From Mycobacterium sp. GA-1199 (GTDB taxonomy: Bacteria > Actinomycetota > Actinomycetes > Mycobacteriales > Mycobacteriaceae), in assembly GCF_001500045.1 (NCBI RefSeq), contig NZ_LQIX01000011.1:1-64000 (forward strand): 64,000 nt of DNA. The letters run 5' to 3'. Positions 27,584-37,680 of the stretch are shown here, piece by piece. Made by a program: the position numbers and the translations under genes. The notes beneath the pieces were generated by a model that was not told where the DNA came from, made no database searches, and saw only the letters and a program-made list of their open reading frames with translations. Within the stretch, counting starts at the first letter, position 1, and each line of letters opens with the position of its first letter.

Positions 27584-28729
27584 GTGGCACGCGACTATTA
27601 CGGGCTGCTCGGCGTGAGCAAGGGCGCGTCGGATGCGGAGATCAAGCGCGCCTATCGCAGGTTGGCGCGCGAACTGCATCCCGACGTCAACCCTGATGAA
27701 GAGGCCCAGGCCCGGTTCAAGGACATCAGCGCCGCCTATGAGGTGCTCAGCGATCCGGAGAAGCGCCGCATCGTCGATCTCGGCGGCGACCCGCTGGAAT
27801 CGGCGTCGAACGGAGCCGGGTTCTCCGCTGGCTTCGGGGGCCTGGGCGACGTGTTCGAGGCGTTCTTCGGCGGCGGCGGCGCCACCCGGGGGCCGGTCGG
27901 CCGGGTGCGGCCGGGGTCGGATTCGCTGCTGCGAATGCGCCTGGACCTATCGGAGTGCGCGACCGGCGTGACCAAGCAGGTCACCGTCGACACCGCGGTG
28001 CTGTGCGACCTGTGCCACGGCAAGGGCACACACGGAAACTCCAGCCCGGTGGCTTGTGACACCTGCGGCGGCCGCGGCGAGATCCAGACGGTGCAGCGCT
28101 CGCTGCTGGGCCAGGTCATGACGTCGCGGCCCTGCCCGGTGTGCGGTGGGGTCGGCGAGGTCATCCCCGATCCGTGCCACCGCTGCGGCGGCGACGGCCG
28201 CGTGCGCGCCCGCCGGGAGATCAGCGTGAAGATCCCGGCCGGCGTCGGTGACGGAATGCGGGTGCGGTTGGCGGCCCAAGGCGAGGTCGGACCGGGCGGG
28301 GGACCGGCGGGCGACCTGTACGTCGAGGTGCACGAGCAGCCGCACGCCACATTCCTGCGTGACGGCGACGATCTGCACTGCACGGTTTCGGTGCCGATGG
28401 TGGACGCGGCGCTGGGTACCAGCGTCACCGTCGACGCGATCCTCGATGGGCCGACCGAGATCGCGATCCCGTCCGGGACGCAGCCCGGCGCCGTCGTCAC
28501 GCTGCGCGGTCACGGCATGCCGCACCTCCGCTCCGGGGTGCGGGGCGACCTGCACGCACACATCGATGTCGTGGTGCCGTCGCGGCTGGACAACGAGGAC
28601 GCCGAATTGCTGCGCAAGCTCAAGGCGAAGCGCGCCCGCGACGTCGCCGAGGTGCGCTCCGCGCAGCCGACGGCCGCGGGCGGCGGCGGGCTGTTCAGCC
28701 GGCTGCGTGAGACGTTCAGCGGCCGCTGA
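27584..28729 (+). CDS. dnaJ2: Chaperone DnaJ2 (type I J-protein)
   Basis: DnaJ2 stimulates DnaK ATPase activity and hands over unfolded proteins. The 381-residue product has a J domain with the essential HPD (in RELHPDVNP, about residues 31-33), a short Gly/Phe region, four CxxCxGxG zinc repeats ([32 protein letters not shown]) and the two C-terminal beta domains. GTG start at 27584 gives the normal [12 protein letters not shown]-terminus. It lies 34 nt after hrcA and is probably co-transcribed with it, then is followed by a hairpin before rsmE. Confidence 0.95.
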   Translation: MARDYYGLLGVSKGASDAEIKRAYRRLARELHPDVNPDEEAQARFKDISAAYEVLSDPEKRRIVDLGGDPLESASNGAGFSAGFGGLGDVFEAFFGGGGATRGPVGRVRPGSDSLLRMRLDLSECATGVTKQVTVDTAVLCDLCHGKGTHGNSSPVACDTCGGRGEIQTVQRSLLGQVMTSRPCPVCGGVGEVIPDPCHRCGGDGRVRARREISVKIPAGVGDGMRVRLAAQGEVGPGGGPAGDLYVEVHEQPHATFLRDGDDLHCTVSVPMVDAALGTSVTVDAILDGPTEIAIPSGTQPGAVVTLRGHGMPHLRSGVRGDLHAHIDVVVPSRLDNEDAELLRKLKAKRARDVAEVRSAQPTAAGGGGLFSRLRETFSGR

Positions 28730-28758
28730 TCGGGCAGTGGTATGCCGACGCCTATGCG

Positions 28759-28815
28759 CGAGACTGCGCTGAGGGCTGTGCCGAACCGTGATCGGCAACC
28801 ATCAGTGCAGTCTCG
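28759..28815. repeat. Inverted repeat between dnaJ2 and rsmE
   Basis: CGAGACTGCGCTGA (28759-28772) and TCAGTGCAGTCTCG (28802-28815) pair at 13 of 14 positions around a 29-nt loop. It fills most of the 98-nt gap between dnaJ2 and rsmE. No U-tract follows, so it could be a processing site, a weak attenuator or a copy of a dispersed mycobacterial intergenic repeat. No other copy with the same arms was found in this window. Confidence 0.55.
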
Positions 28816-28827
28816 GGTCTACAAGCC

Positions 28828-29568
28828 GTGACGCAGGGCCTGTTCTACGTCGACTCCCTGCCTGCGGTCGGTGAGTTGGCGGTCGTCGAGGGCGACGAGG
28901 GCTTTCACGCCGCCAATGTGCGCCGCATCCGGCCGGGTGAGCCGCTGCAGCTCAGCGACGGCGCCGGAGAGTTGGCGAACTGCGAGGTCAGCGAGGTCAC
29001 AAAGGGCAGGTTGACCGCGCGCGTGCTGGACCGGCGCTTCGTACCGCCCCCGTCGCCGACCGTGACCGTCGTGCAGGCGCTGCCCAAGTCGGACCGCTCG
29101 GAACTGGCGATCGAATTGGCGACCGAGGCGGGCGCCGATGCGTTCGTGGCCTGGCAGGCCGCGCGCTGCGTGGCCCGGTGGGACTCGGCGGCCAAGGCCG
29201 AAAAGGGTTTGCGCCGGTGGGGTGCGGTGGCCCGCTCGGCGGCCCGGCAGTCGCGGCGGGCACGCATCCCCGAGGTCAGCGGACCCGTTTCGACGGCCCA
29301 GTTGGTCGCCGGGCTCGGCGACCGGGACGCCGTCGTAGTCGTGCTGCACGAATCGGCGACGCAGCGGCTCGCCGATGTGCCGGTGGCCGCGGCGGATTCG
29401 GTGGTCCTGGTGGTGGGGCCCGAAGGTGGCATCGCCGACGACGAGATCGCAGCGCTGACAGACGCGGGCGCGACGGTCGTGCGGTTGGGGCCCACGGTGC
29501 TGCGGACCTCGAGTGCCGCGGCCGTCGCGCTGGGGGCGTTGGGCGTGCTGACCGACCGGTGGTCGTGA
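28828..29568 (+). CDS. rsmE: 16S rRNA m3U1498 methyltransferase RsmE
   Basis: RsmE methylates N3 of U1498 of 16S rRNA in the 30S subunit using SAM. The 246-residue protein has the N-terminal PUA-like domain ([17 protein letters not shown]) and the C-terminal SPOUT knot with [13 protein letters not shown] and [12 protein letters not shown], the SAM-binding signature of the family. GTG start; no clear ribosome site is visible. Position after dnaJ2 matches M. tuberculosis Rv2372c. Confidence 0.93.
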   Translation: MTQGLFYVDSLPAVGELAVVEGDEGFHAANVRRIRPGEPLQLSDGAGELANCEVSEVTKGRLTARVLDRRFVPPPSPTVTVVQALPKSDRSELAIELATEAGADAFVAWQAARCVARWDSAAKAEKGLRRWGAVARSAARQSRRARIPEVSGPVSTAQLVAGLGDRDAVVVVLHESATQRLADVPVAAADSVVLVVGPEGGIADDEIAALTDAGATVVRLGPTVLRTSSAAAVALGALGVLTDRWS

Positions 29569-29674
29569 TACACGGCCGCCTCGAGCATTGGGTCGTGTCG
29601 CTGACCAGCGGTAAACTGTGAACAGACCATCTGCAACGGCCAGGTCAGAACCAGAAAGCAGGCACTGAACCCTC

Positions 29675-30718
29675 TTGACGCCCCGCGAGACGACCGCTGA
29701 CTCTGATCAGTCTTCTGAGTCGGTACGCAGCAGCATCAACATTCCGCCCGACCTCGTCGTGGGCCTATTGGGTTCCGCCGACGAGAATCTGCGCGCGCTC
29801 GAACGCGTCCTGGCGGCCGACATCCATGTGCGCGGCAACGCGCTGACCCTGTCCGGCGAACCCGCCGACGTCGCGCTGGCCGAACGGGTGATTTCCGAGC
29901 TGATCGCGATCGTGAGCAACGGGCAGGCCCTGAACCCCGACGTCGTGCGGCACAGCGTCGGGATGCTCACCGGAACCGGCAACGAGTCGCCCGCCGAGGT
30001 GCTCACCCTCGACATCCTGTCGCGGCGCGGCAAGACCATCCGGCCCAAGACGCTGAACCAGAAGCGCTACGTCGACGCCATCGACGCGCACACCATCGTG
30101 TTCGGCGTCGGCCCGGCGGGCACCGGCAAGACGTATCTGGCGATGGCCAAGGCGGTCAACGCTTTACAGTCCAAGCAGGTGTCGCGGATCATCCTCACCC
30201 GGCCTGCCGTGGAGGCCGGTGAGCGACTCGGCTTCCTGCCCGGCACGCTGAGCGAGAAGATCGACCCGTATCTGCGCCCGCTCTACGACGCATTGCACGA
30301 CATGATGGACCCCGAGTTGATCCCGAAGCTGATGAGCGCCGGGGTGATCGAGGTGGCGCCGCTGGGGTACATGCGTGGCCGCACCTTGAATGATGCGTTC
30401 ATCATCCTCGACGAGGCGCAGAACACCACCGCCGAGCAGATGAAGATGTTTTTGACCCGGCTCGGCTTCAACTCCAAAATCGTTGTGACAGGCGATATCA
30501 CGCAGGTCGACCTGCCCGGCGGCGCCGCTTCGGGCCTGCACGCGGCGATGCGGATTCTCGACGGCATCGACGACATCCACTTCGCCGAGCTCACCAGCGC
30601 CGACGTCGTGCGGCACCGGCTGGTCTCGGAGATCGTCGATGCGTACGCGCGACACGACGAACCCACGCAGCTGAACCGGGCACAGCGCCGCGCCTCCGGC
30701 TCCCGGTCCCGACGGTAG
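29675..30718 (+). CDS. phoH: PhoH-like ATPase (PhoH1)
   Basis: A 347-residue P-loop ATPase of the PhoH family, thought to act in RNA metabolism with the neighbouring rRNA-processing protein YbeY. Walker A GPAGTGKT falls at 146-153, and Walker [10 protein letters not shown] has Asp246-Glu247. The N-terminal region ([17 protein letters not shown]) is the KH-like/PhoH leader. The annotated TTG start is uncertain: AAAGCAGG lies some 15 nt upstream, and a GTG start further in is possible; M. tuberculosis PhoH1 has about 352 residues, which supports the longer form. ybeY follows after 8 nt. Confidence 0.92.
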   Translation: MTPRETTADSDQSSESVRSSINIPPDLVVGLLGSADENLRALERVLAADIHVRGNALTLSGEPADVALAERVISELIAIVSNGQALNPDVVRHSVGMLTGTGNESPAEVLTLDILSRRGKTIRPKTLNQKRYVDAIDAHTIVFGVGPAGTGKTYLAMAKAVNALQSKQVSRIILTRPAVEAGERLGFLPGTLSEKIDPYLRPLYDALHDMMDPELIPKLMSAGVIEVAPLGYMRGRTLNDAFIILDEAQNTTAEQMKMFLTRLGFNSKIVVTGDITQVDLPGGAASGLHAAMRILDGIDDIHFAELTSADVVRHRLVSEIVDAYARHDEPTQLNRAQRRASGSRSRR

Positions 30719-30726
30719 CGGTCGAT

Positions 30727-31263
30727 ATGAGCATCGAGGTGTCCAACGAGTCGGGCATCGACGTCTCCGAAGAGGAACTGATCAGCGTCGCCCGCTTCGT
30801 CATCCGCAAGATGAAGGTCAACCCCGCGGCCGAATTGTCGATGGTGCTGCTCGACACCGCGGCGATGGCCGATCTGCACATGCGGTGGATGGACCTGCCC
30901 GGTCCCACCGACGTCATGAGCTTCCCCATGGACGAGCTGGAGCCCGGCGGCCGGCCCGACGCCCCCGAACCCGGTCCGGCGATGTTGGGCGACATCGCGC
31001 TGTGCCCGCAGTTCGCCGCCGATCAGGCCGCCGCGGCCGGGCATTCGCTGGGCCAGGAGCTGGCGCTGCTCACCGTGCACGGGGTGTTGCACCTGCTGGG
31101 CTACGACCACGCCGAGCCCGCCGAGGAAAAAGAGATGTTCACCCTGCAGCGTCAACTGCTCGAGGAGTGGGTCGCCGACCAGGTCGAGGCCTACCACCAG
31201 GACCGCCAGTCCGAGAAGGAACGCCGGCTTCTCGACAACTCCCGATACTTCGACGAGCTGTGA
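30727..31263 (+). CDS. ybeY: Endoribonuclease / rRNA maturation factor YbeY
   Basis: YbeY is a zinc metalloprotein needed for 16S rRNA 3'-end maturation and ribosome quality control. The 178-residue product contains the H3 metal motif [11 protein letters not shown] with His118, His122 and His128. The SFPMDE and GDIALCP segments are also typical. It starts at ATG eight bases after phoH and its TGA overlaps the GTG of the next gene, so phoH-ybeY-CNNM behave as one operon, as in most actinobacteria. Confidence 0.95.
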   Translation: MSIEVSNESGIDVSEEELISVARFVIRKMKVNPAAELSMVLLDTAAMADLHMRWMDLPGPTDVMSFPMDELEPGGRPDAPEPGPAMLGDIALCPQFAADQAAAAGHSLGQELALLTVHGVLHLLGYDHAEPAEEKEMFTLQRQLLEEWVADQVEAYHQDRQSEKERRLLDNSRYFDEL

Positions 31264-32579
31264 CCGGCGCCGGACAGCTGATCTTCGCGATCGTCCTCGT
31301 CTTCTTCGGCGGGCTTTTCGCGGCGATCGACGCGGCGCTGAGCACGGTGTCGATGGCCCGCGTCGAGGAACTCGTCCGCGAGGAACGACCGGGAGCGGTG
31401 CGGTTGGCCAGGGTGATGGCCGAGCGCCCGCGCTACATCAACCTGATCGTGCTGCTGCGCATCGCTTGTGAGGTCGGGCCGACGGTGTTGCTGGCCGCCT
31501 ACCTCGACGGGCATCTCGGCGTCACATGGGGGTTGTTCGTCGCCGCCGCGATCATGGTGGTGGTGAGCTTCGTCGTGATCGGCGTCGGCCCCCGCACAAT
31601 CGGCAGACAACACGCCTACACGATCGCCCTGCTCGCCGCCCTTCCGCTGCAAGCGCTTTCGGTGTTGCTGACACCGATCAGCCGGCTGCTGGTGCTGATC
31701 GGGAACGCGCTGACACCGGGTCGCGGATTCCGCAACGGCCCGTTCGCCTCCGAGATCGAACTGCGCGAGGTGGTTGACCTGGCGCAGCAGCGCGGTGTGG
31801 TGGCCGACGACGAGCGGCGAATGATCCAGTCGGTGTTCGAACTTGGTGACACCCCGGCACGCGAGGTCATGGTGCCGCGCACCGAGATGGTGTGGATCGA
31901 AAGCGACAAGACGGCGGGGCAGGCGACCTCGCTCGCCGTGCGCAGCGGCCACTCCCGTATCCCCGTGATCGGGGAGAACGTCGACGACATCGTCGGCGTC
32001 GTCTACCTCAAAGACCTTGTACAGCGGACGTACTACTCGACCGACGGCGGTCGCGGCACCAAGGTTTCCGATGTCATGCGGCGCACGGTGTTCGTACCCG
32101 ATTCCAAGCCGCTCGACGAGCTGCTGCGCGAGATGCAACGCGACCGCGTCCACATGGTGCTGCTGGTCGACGAGTACGGTGCGATCGCCGGCCTGGTCAC
32201 CATCGAGGATGTGCTCGAGGAGATCGTCGGTGAGATCGTCGACGAGTACGATGCCGGCGAAGTGGTCCCCGTAGAAGACCTGGGCGACAACCGCTATCGC
32301 GTCTCGGCCCGGTTGCCGATCGAGGACCTCGGCGAGCTCTACGACATCGAGTTCGACGACGATCTCGACGTGGACACTGTCGGCGGTCTGGTCGCGCTGG
32401 AACTCGGTCGCGTCCCGCTCCCGGGCGCGGAGGTGACGTGGGACGGGCTGCGGCTGCAGGCCGAAGGCGGACCGGACCACCGCGGGCGGGTGCGCATCGG
32501 CACGGTGCTGGTCAGTCGCACCGAGTCTGACCAAGGAGACGGCGAGGACAACAATGAGCGCTTGGGCGAAGAGCGGTGA
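31260..32579 (+). CDS. CNNM/CorC-type membrane protein with CBS domains (Rv2366c-like)
   Basis: A 439-residue integral membrane protein of the 'hemolysin-like' CNNM/CorC (UPF0053) family, linked to Mg2+ or Co2+ transport. The N-terminal half has about four membrane segments (starting with [21 protein letters not shown]), then a pair of CBS domains (from [13 protein letters not shown] to [17 protein letters not shown]) that bind adenine nucleotides, and a C-terminal CorC_HlyC domain. The GTG at 31260 overlaps the ybeY stop (GTGA); the frame is open upstream but only as a shadow inside ybeY. Substrate not determined from sequence. Confidence 0.9.
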   Translation: MTGAGQLIFAIVLVFFGGLFAAIDAALSTVSMARVEELVREERPGAVRLARVMAERPRYINLIVLLRIACEVGPTVLLAAYLDGHLGVTWGLFVAAAIMVVVSFVVIGVGPRTIGRQHAYTIALLAALPLQALSVLLTPISRLLVLIGNALTPGRGFRNGPFASEIELREVVDLAQQRGVVADDERRMIQSVFELGDTPAREVMVPRTEMVWIESDKTAGQATSLAVRSGHSRIPVIGENVDDIVGVVYLKDLVQRTYYSTDGGRGTKVSDVMRRTVFVPDSKPLDELLREMQRDRVHMVLLVDEYGAIAGLVTIEDVLEEIVGEIVDEYDAGEVVPVEDLGDNRYRVSARLPIEDLGELYDIEFDDDLDVDTVGGLVALELGRVPLPGAEVTWDGLRLQAEGGPDHRGRVRIGTVLVSRTESDQGDGEDNNERLGEER

Positions 32580-32585
32580 GGCACG

Positions 32586-32912
32586 ATGACTGACCTCGAC
32601 AGTGAGGACGCCAAGCTCGTGACGCTGGCGCGCGGGGCGATGGCGAGGGCCGAGGCGGGCAGCGGCGCCGCCGTGCGTGACCGCGACGGGCGCACCTACG
32701 CGGCGGCTCCGGTGGCGCTGACGGCGTTGGAACTGACCGCCTTACAGGCCGCGGTGGCCGCAGCGGTGTCGAGCGGTGCCACCGGTCTGGAGGCCGCGGT
32801 GGTGCTCGGCGGATCCTCCGACGACGCGGGCGTGGCGGCGGTGCGCGAGCTGTCGGCGGACGCGGTGGTGATCGTCGCCGATCGGTCCGGGCGTCCGGTG
32901 TCAAACCCGTGA
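32586..32912 (+). CDS. Degenerate cytidine deaminase-like protein (Rv2365c-like)
   Basis: The 108-residue product aligns by eye to small cytidine deaminases: the ALELTALQAAVAAAV helix matches the deaminase CAExxALxxA helix, but the zinc-binding cysteine is replaced (ALE instead of CAE). The second zinc motif PCxxC is absent; the C-terminus is only VIVADRSGRPVSNP. It is therefore unlikely to deaminate cytidine. It occupies the conserved slot between the CNNM gene (6-nt gap) and era (GTGA overlap), as Rv2365c does. A structural or regulatory role with Era is possible but not shown. Confidence 0.8.
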   Translation: MTDLDSEDAKLVTLARGAMARAEAGSGAAVRDRDGRTYAAAPVALTALELTALQAAVAAAVSSGATGLEAAVVLGGSSDDAGVAAVRELSADAVVIVADRSGRPVSNP

Positions 32913-33823
32913 GCGACGAATTCCGTTCGGGCTTCGTCTGTTTCGTCGGCCGGCCCAACACCGGTAAGTCGACGTTGACCAACGCGCTGGTCGGCACCAA
33001 GGTCGCGATCACGTCGAACCGCCCGCAGACCACCCGGCACACCATCCGCGGAATCGTGCACCGGGAGAAATTCCAGATCGTGCTCGTCGATACCCCGGGG
33101 CTGCACCGTCCGCGCACGCTGCTCGGCCAGCGGCTCAACGACCTGGTCAAGGACACCTACTCCGAGGTCGACGTCATCGGATGGTGCATCCCCGCCGACG
33201 AGAAGATCGGCCCCGGCGACCGCTGGATCCACGACCAGATCCGCGCGGTCGCCCCCAAGACCACGCTGGTCGCGATTGTCACCAAGATCGACAAGGTGTC
33301 CAGGGACCGCGTCGCGGCGCAACTGGTCGACGTGAGCGAACTGGTCGGCCCCGACACCGAGATCGTTCCGGTGTCGGCGACCGCGGCGGACAACCTCGAT
33401 GTGCTCGTCGACGTGCTGGCTTCCGAACTGCCGCCGGGGCCCGCGTTCTACCCCGACGGGGAGCTCACCGACGAGCCCGAGGAGACCCTGATGGCCGAGC
33501 TGATCCGTGAGGCCGCGCTCGAAGGTGTGCGCGACGAACTCCCTCACTCGCTGGCCGTCGTCATCGAGGAGGTCACCCCGCGGGAAGGCCGCACACCGGA
33601 GCAGGGTGAGCTGATAGACGTGCACGCCATCCTGTTCGTCGAACGCGAAAGCCAGAAGGGCATTGTCATCGGCAAGGGCGGGGCCAGGTTGCGCGAGGTC
33701 GGCACCGCCGCGCGAAAGCAGATCGAAAAGCTGCTGGGCACCAAGGTCTATCTCGACCTGAGGGTCAAGATCGCCAAGAACTGGCAACGCGACCCGAAAC
33801 AGCTGGGCCGCCTGGGTTTCTAG
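32909..33823 (+). CDS. era: GTPase Era
   Basis: Era is an essential GTPase that binds the 3' end of 16S rRNA and helps 30S assembly. The 304 residues hold the GTPase motifs G1 GRPNTGKS (14-21), G3 DTPG (61-64) and G4 TKID (125-128), and a C-terminal KH domain with VIGKGGARLREVGTAAR. The GTG start overlaps the stop of the deaminase-like gene. The stop lies one base from the stop of the convergent exported-protein gene, leaving no room for a separate terminator. Confidence 0.95.
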   Translation: MSDEFRSGFVCFVGRPNTGKSTLTNALVGTKVAITSNRPQTTRHTIRGIVHREKFQIVLVDTPGLHRPRTLLGQRLNDLVKDTYSEVDVIGWCIPADEKIGPGDRWIHDQIRAVAPKTTLVAIVTKIDKVSRDRVAAQLVDVSELVGPDTEIVPVSATAADNLDVLVDVLASELPPGPAFYPDGELTDEPEETLMAELIREAALEGVRDELPHSLAVVIEEVTPREGRTPEQGELIDVHAILFVERESQKGIVIGKGGARLREVGTAARKQIEKLLGTKVYLDLRVKIAKNWQRDPKQLGRLGF

Positions 33824-33824
33824 C

Positions 33825-34373
33825 TCAGCTCTGGGCGCCCGAGCCGGGCTCCCCGAAGGGCCGTCCAGGGCCGTGTGCCGGTGGGGCGCCGTCCCCCTTG
33901 CCGTAGACCGCCACCACCACCGTGCGGTCGAGCGCGTTCGCCGACCACACGCCGATGTCGACGTTAGAACAGTCGGCCATGATCGCCTTGTAGTCGGGCC
34001 GGTGGTACCACTGGTTGATCAACTCGATGCCGCTCATCGCCAGCGCGGGGTTGATGGCCACCGTCTCCGTGACGGCGCCCGCGTAGCCGGCATTGCGCGC
34101 CCGGTCGGCCACCGTGCTTCCGTCCGACCCGATGTCGCCGCCCAGCGCTCGGTTGTTGAGCACGTCGTTGGTGTGCCATTCGGCGGCCAGGCGCAGCTTC
34201 GGGTTGATCTTGATGTCGGTGTCGCAGCCGGCCTGTCGCTGCACGGTGTAGACGTTGGCCACCACACCGTCGTTGAACCGCTTGTTGTCAGCGGCCGCGG
34301 TCGGAACTCCAGTCACCAAGCCGCCCACCAGCCCCAGAACCGGCAATGCGCACGCGTAACGCAGCGCTCTCAT
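33825..34373 (-). CDS. Exported CAP/SCP-like domain protein
   Basis: A 182-residue protein with a classic Sec signal peptide (MRALRYACALPVLGLVGGL then AAADN, cleavage near residue 28). The mature part resembles the CAP (SCP/PR-1-like) fold of mycobacterial exported proteins: PKLRLAAEWHTNDVLNN matches the first CAP helix, and IMADCSNVDIGVW the later strand. CAP active-site histidines are only partly recognisable. It begins 11 nt after the amiA2 stop on the same strand, so it may be read with amiA2. It is an addition relative to the M. tuberculosis order era-amiA2 as I recall it. Substrate unknown. Confidence 0.75.
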   Translation of the reverse strand: MRALRYACALPVLGLVGGLVTGVPTAAADNKRFNDGVVANVYTVQRQAGCDTDIKINPKLRLAAEWHTNDVLNNRALGGDIGSDGSTVADRARNAGYAGAVTETVAINPALAMSGIELINQWYHRPDYKAIMADCSNVDIGVWSANALDRTVVVAVYGKGDGAPPAHGPGRPFGEPGSGAQS

Positions 34374-34384
34374 GTCGGCAGACT

Positions 34385-35902
34385 CTACGCGACCTCGTCG
34401 GAGACGTCCTCGTCTTCGCGCCGGTCGTGGGCCGCCGCGGGCTCCTCGGACGCCGCGGTTTCGGGGTCGGGGGCGGGTGCGGGGAGCCACCACGGGTCGG
34501 GCTGGCGCACCGTCCAGCCGTTGATCGCCTCCAGTTCCGCGGCCAGCGAGACCAGCAACGGTTCGCTGTTGGCCGGGCCCATCAGCTGAACGCCGATCGG
34601 CAGACCTTCGGAGGTGAATCCGGCCGGCACGTTGATCGACGGCCAGCCCAGCAGATTCCACGGCCAGGTCACCGGGCACGCCTTGATCATCGTGCGGTCG
34701 GTGGCCAGCCCGCCGAGCTCGTCGAACTCGTGCACCTTCGGCGGCGGCTGCGCGGTCGTCGGCGCCAGCACCACATCGGCGATGTTGAAGATGTATCCGA
34801 TGCGACGGTGCGCGCGAGCCTCGCGGGCGCGGGCCTTGCGCAGCACGTGCTCCGAGAGCAGCCGGCCGGTGCGCAGGTTCGCCTTGGTCCGTTTGTCCAG
34901 GGTGACGCCATGACCGAGCCGGTCCGCCCAGTCCAGCAGCCCCGACGTGGACCGGGACAGGAAGTTCCACGACATCTCGAGGCTGTAGTCGGGATCGGCG
35001 GCGAACAGGCTGTGCCCGAGGTCCTCGAGCTGAGCGGCGACGACAGACATCGCTGCCTGGATCTCCGGGTGCAACTTGGCCCGGAACACCGTGAACGGAA
35101 ACTTCGTCGACATCGCGATCCGCAGGGGGCCGGGCGCCTGAGCCACGTACTCCGAAACCTTGACCGGCGGCGGCTGGTGGCGATCGTCCGCGACGTTGCC
35201 GGACGCGGCGTCGAGCACCAGCGCGGCATCGGCGACGGTGCGCGCCAGCACACCGTTGACCGTGATCCCGTTGAACGCCTCGGGCAGCGGCCATGTCGAG
35301 ATGCGGCCGCGCTGCGGTTTGATGCCGACGAGATGTGTCCACGCGGCGGGGATGCGCACGCTGCCCGCCCCGTCGGATCCGATCGCGGCGGTCACCAGCC
35401 CGGCCGCCACCGCCGCGGCGCTGCCGCCGGACGAACCGCCGGGCGTGTGGTCGCGCGACCACGGGTTGCGGGTGTGGCCGAATGCGGGCCCGCTGGTGAA
35501 CGGCCACTGACCCAGTTCGCAGGTGTTGGTCTTGCCGACGATGACCGCGCCCGCGGCCTTCAACCGCCGCACCACCTCGGCGTCCCGGGTCGCGGGGCGG
35601 ACGTCTCCGTCGGCGCCGAACCTGGTCGGGTGGCCCGCGACGTCGACGTCGTCCTTGACCGCGATGGGTATGCCGCAGAGCGGATACTTCGAAAGATCAT
35701 GGCCCGCGGCGCGTTTGCGGTCCGCGCGGGCGGCGTCGGCCAGGGCCTGCTCGGTGAACACGACGCGGAACGCGTTGAGCGTCGGCTGGCTGGCCGCGAT
35801 GGCGTCGAGCGAGCGCGTAACCAGTTCCACCGACGTGACAGAGCCGCTCGCCAGCTGGAAGAGCTGTTGAGTGAGTGTGGGGAAGCGCGCGTTTTTGACC
35901 AT
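34385..35902 (-). CDS. amiA2: Amidase AmiA2 (amidase signature family)
   Basis: A 505-residue amidase-signature enzyme hydrolysing amides through a Ser-Ser-Lys triad. Lys83 (AVKDDVD), the cis-Ser158 (GGSSGGS) and nucleophile Ser181 (GAGSVRIP) are all present, so it should be active. Substrate is unknown; members range from aryl amidases to nylon-oligomer type enzymes. The start at 35902 was chosen because it lies just outside the divergent recO gene (63-bp gap) and gives the usual N-terminal helix. The frame is open much further upstream but only as a shadow of recO. It matches Rv2363. Confidence 0.9.
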   Translation of the reverse strand: MVKNARFPTLTQQLFQLASGSVTSVELVTRSLDAIAASQPTLNAFRVVFTEQALADAARADRKRAAGHDLSKYPLCGIPIAVKDDVDVAGHPTRFGADGDVRPATRDAEVVRRLKAAGAVIVGKTNTCELGQWPFTSGPAFGHTRNPWSRDHTPGGSSGGSAAAVAAGLVTAAIGSDGAGSVRIPAAWTHLVGIKPQRGRISTWPLPEAFNGITVNGVLARTVADAALVLDAASGNVADDRHQPPPVKVSEYVAQAPGPLRIAMSTKFPFTVFRAKLHPEIQAAMSVVAAQLEDLGHSLFAADPDYSLEMSWNFLSRSTSGLLDWADRLGHGVTLDKRTKANLRTGRLLSEHVLRKARAREARAHRRIGYIFNIADVVLAPTTAQPPPKVHEFDELGGLATDRTMIKACPVTWPWNLLGWPSINVPAGFTSEGLPIGVQLMGPANSEPLLVSLAAELEAINGWTVRQPDPWWLPAPAPDPETAASEEPAAAHDRREDEDVSDEVA

Positions 35903-35965
35903 CGAGTGAAAGCTTATCGGCGGTGCGGATCGGAATCTGACGGACCGCAGTGGGAGACTGAACCG

Positions 35966-36826
35966 ATGCGGCTGTATCGGGACCGGGCGGTGGTGCTGCG
36001 CCAGCACAAGCTCGGCGAGGCCGACCGCATCGTGACACTTCTCACCCGCGATCACGGGTTGGTGCGGGCGGTGGCCAAGGGGGTGCGGCGCACCCGCAGC
36101 AAGTTCGGCGCCAGGCTGGAGCCGTTCGCGCACATCGACGTTCAGCTGCATCCGGGCCGCAACCTCGACATCGTCACCCAGGTACAGGCCATCGACGCGT
36201 TCGCCTCCGACATCGTCAGCGACTACGGCCGCTACACCTGTGCCTGCGCGGTGTTGGAGACCGCCGAACGCCTGGCCGGTGAGGAACGCGCCCCGATGCC
36301 CGCGCTGCACCGGTTGACGGTGGCCGCGTTGCGGGCAGTGGCCGACGGCGGCCGACCCCGTGAGCTCGTGTTGGATGCGTACCTGTTGCGCGCCATGGGC
36401 ATCGCGGGCTGGGCCCCGGCGTTGACCGAGTGTGCCCGCTGCGCTGCGCCGGGTCCCCACCGGGCGTTCCACGTGGCGGCCGGGGGCAGCGTGTGCGTGC
36501 ACTGCCGGCCCTCCGGGTCGGTGACCCCGCCGCAGGCTGTGCTGGACCTGATGGCCGCGCTGCATGACGGGGATTGGGAGCACGCCGAGACGTCGACGGC
36601 GTCGCACCGCAGCCAGGCCAGCGGGCTGGTGGCCGCACATCTGCAGTGGCACCTGGAGCGCCAATTGCGGACGTTGCCGCTGGTGGAACGGGTGTACCGG
36701 GTGGATAAGAGTGTCGGCGACGAGCATGTGTCGGTGGTCGGGCAGGATGTGCCACATGGCAAGCGAACGGGATGGGCGGAGGAAGAAGGCTCCGCCGACC
36801 TACCCACAGCTGCCCCCGGCGCCTGA
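35966..36826 (+). CDS. recO: DNA repair protein RecO
   Basis: RecO mediates RecF-pathway recombination, loading RecA and annealing strands. The 286-residue product has an N-terminal OB fold ([20 protein letters not shown]) and a central zinc-finger region with CARCAAPG and later CVHC, the four cysteines expected. ATG 35966 is the first sensible start after the amiA2 divergent region. The 3' end overlaps uppS by 71 nt, a long but known overlap in this gene pair. Confidence 0.93.
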   Translation: MRLYRDRAVVLRQHKLGEADRIVTLLTRDHGLVRAVAKGVRRTRSKFGARLEPFAHIDVQLHPGRNLDIVTQVQAIDAFASDIVSDYGRYTCACAVLETAERLAGEERAPMPALHRLTVAALRAVADGGRPRELVLDAYLLRAMGIAGWAPALTECARCAAPGPHRAFHVAAGGSVCVHCRPSGSVTPPQAVLDLMAALHDGDWEHAETSTASHRSQASGLVAAHLQWHLERQLRTLPLVERVYRVDKSVGDEHVSVVGQDVPHGKRTGWAEEEGSADLPTAAPGA

Positions 36827-37655
36827 CGACTATCCCACGTTCCCGGACAAGTCGACGTGGCCCGTCGTCTTCCCCGAGATCCCCGCGGGCACCAACGGCC
36901 GGTTCGCGCGTCCGCCCCAGCACACGTCGAAGGAGGCCGCGCCGCGGATCCCGGCCGACCAGGTGCCCCGCCACGTCGCGGTCGTCATGGACGGCAACGG
37001 GCGCTGGGCCACTCAGCGTGGCCTGCACCGCACCGAGGGGCACAAGATGGGTGAGGCCGTCCTCATCGACATCACCTGTGGCGCAATCGAAATCGGCATC
37101 AAACACCTGACGGTGTATGCGTTTTCCACCGAGAACTGGAAACGCAGCACCGAAGAGGTGCGCTTCCTGATGGGTTTCAACCGGGAGGTGGTGCGTCGCC
37201 GCCGGGAGAATCTCAACGACATGGGCGTGCGGATGCGCTGGGTGGGCTCGCGGCCGCGCATGTGGCGCAGCGTGATCAAGGAGTTCGACATCGCCGAGCA
37301 GATGACCGTCGGCAACGACGTCATCACCATCAACTACTGCGTCAACTACGGCGGCCGCACCGAGATCGTCGAGGCGACCCGTGAGCTCGCGCGGTTGGCC
37401 GCCGACGGCAAGATCAAGCCGGACCGCATCAGCGAGGCGACGTTCGCCAAGCACCTGCACCGCTCCGACATCCCCGACGTCGACCTGTTCATCCGGACCT
37501 CGGGGGAGCAGCGCGCCAGCAACTTCCTGCTCTGGCAGGCCGCCTACGCGGAGTTCGTCTTCCAGGACAAGTTGTGGCCGGACTACGACCGGCGTGATCT
37601 GTGGGCCGCCTGCGAGGAGTACGTCAACCGCAACCGGCGCTTCGGGAGAGCCTGA
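36756..37655 (+). CDS. uppS: Decaprenyl diphosphate synthase (Rv2361c type)
   Basis: This cis-prenyltransferase makes the long-chain polyprenyl diphosphate carrier used for peptidoglycan, arabinogalactan and mannan synthesis. The 299-residue enzyme has the catalytic [10 protein letters not shown] motif (Asp79) and the late [18 protein letters not shown] segment of the family. An N-terminal extension of about 70 Pro-rich residues precedes the core, as in the M. tuberculosis protein (296). The ATG lies inside the end of recO. The next gene begins 25 nt after its stop. Confidence 0.93.
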   Translation: MASERDGRRKKAPPTYPQLPPAPDDYPTFPDKSTWPVVFPEIPAGTNGRFARPPQHTSKEAAPRIPADQVPRHVAVVMDGNGRWATQRGLHRTEGHKMGEAVLIDITCGAIEIGIKHLTVYAFSTENWKRSTEEVRFLMGFNREVVRRRRENLNDMGVRMRWVGSRPRMWRSVIKEFDIAEQMTVGNDVITINYCVNYGGRTEIVEATRELARLAADGKIKPDRISEATFAKHLHRSDIPDVDLFIRTSGEQRASNFLLWQAAYAEFVFQDKLWPDYDRRDLWAACEEYVNRNRRFGRA

Positions 37656-37680
37656 TGATGTACCTGAGCGGCAGAGCCTG

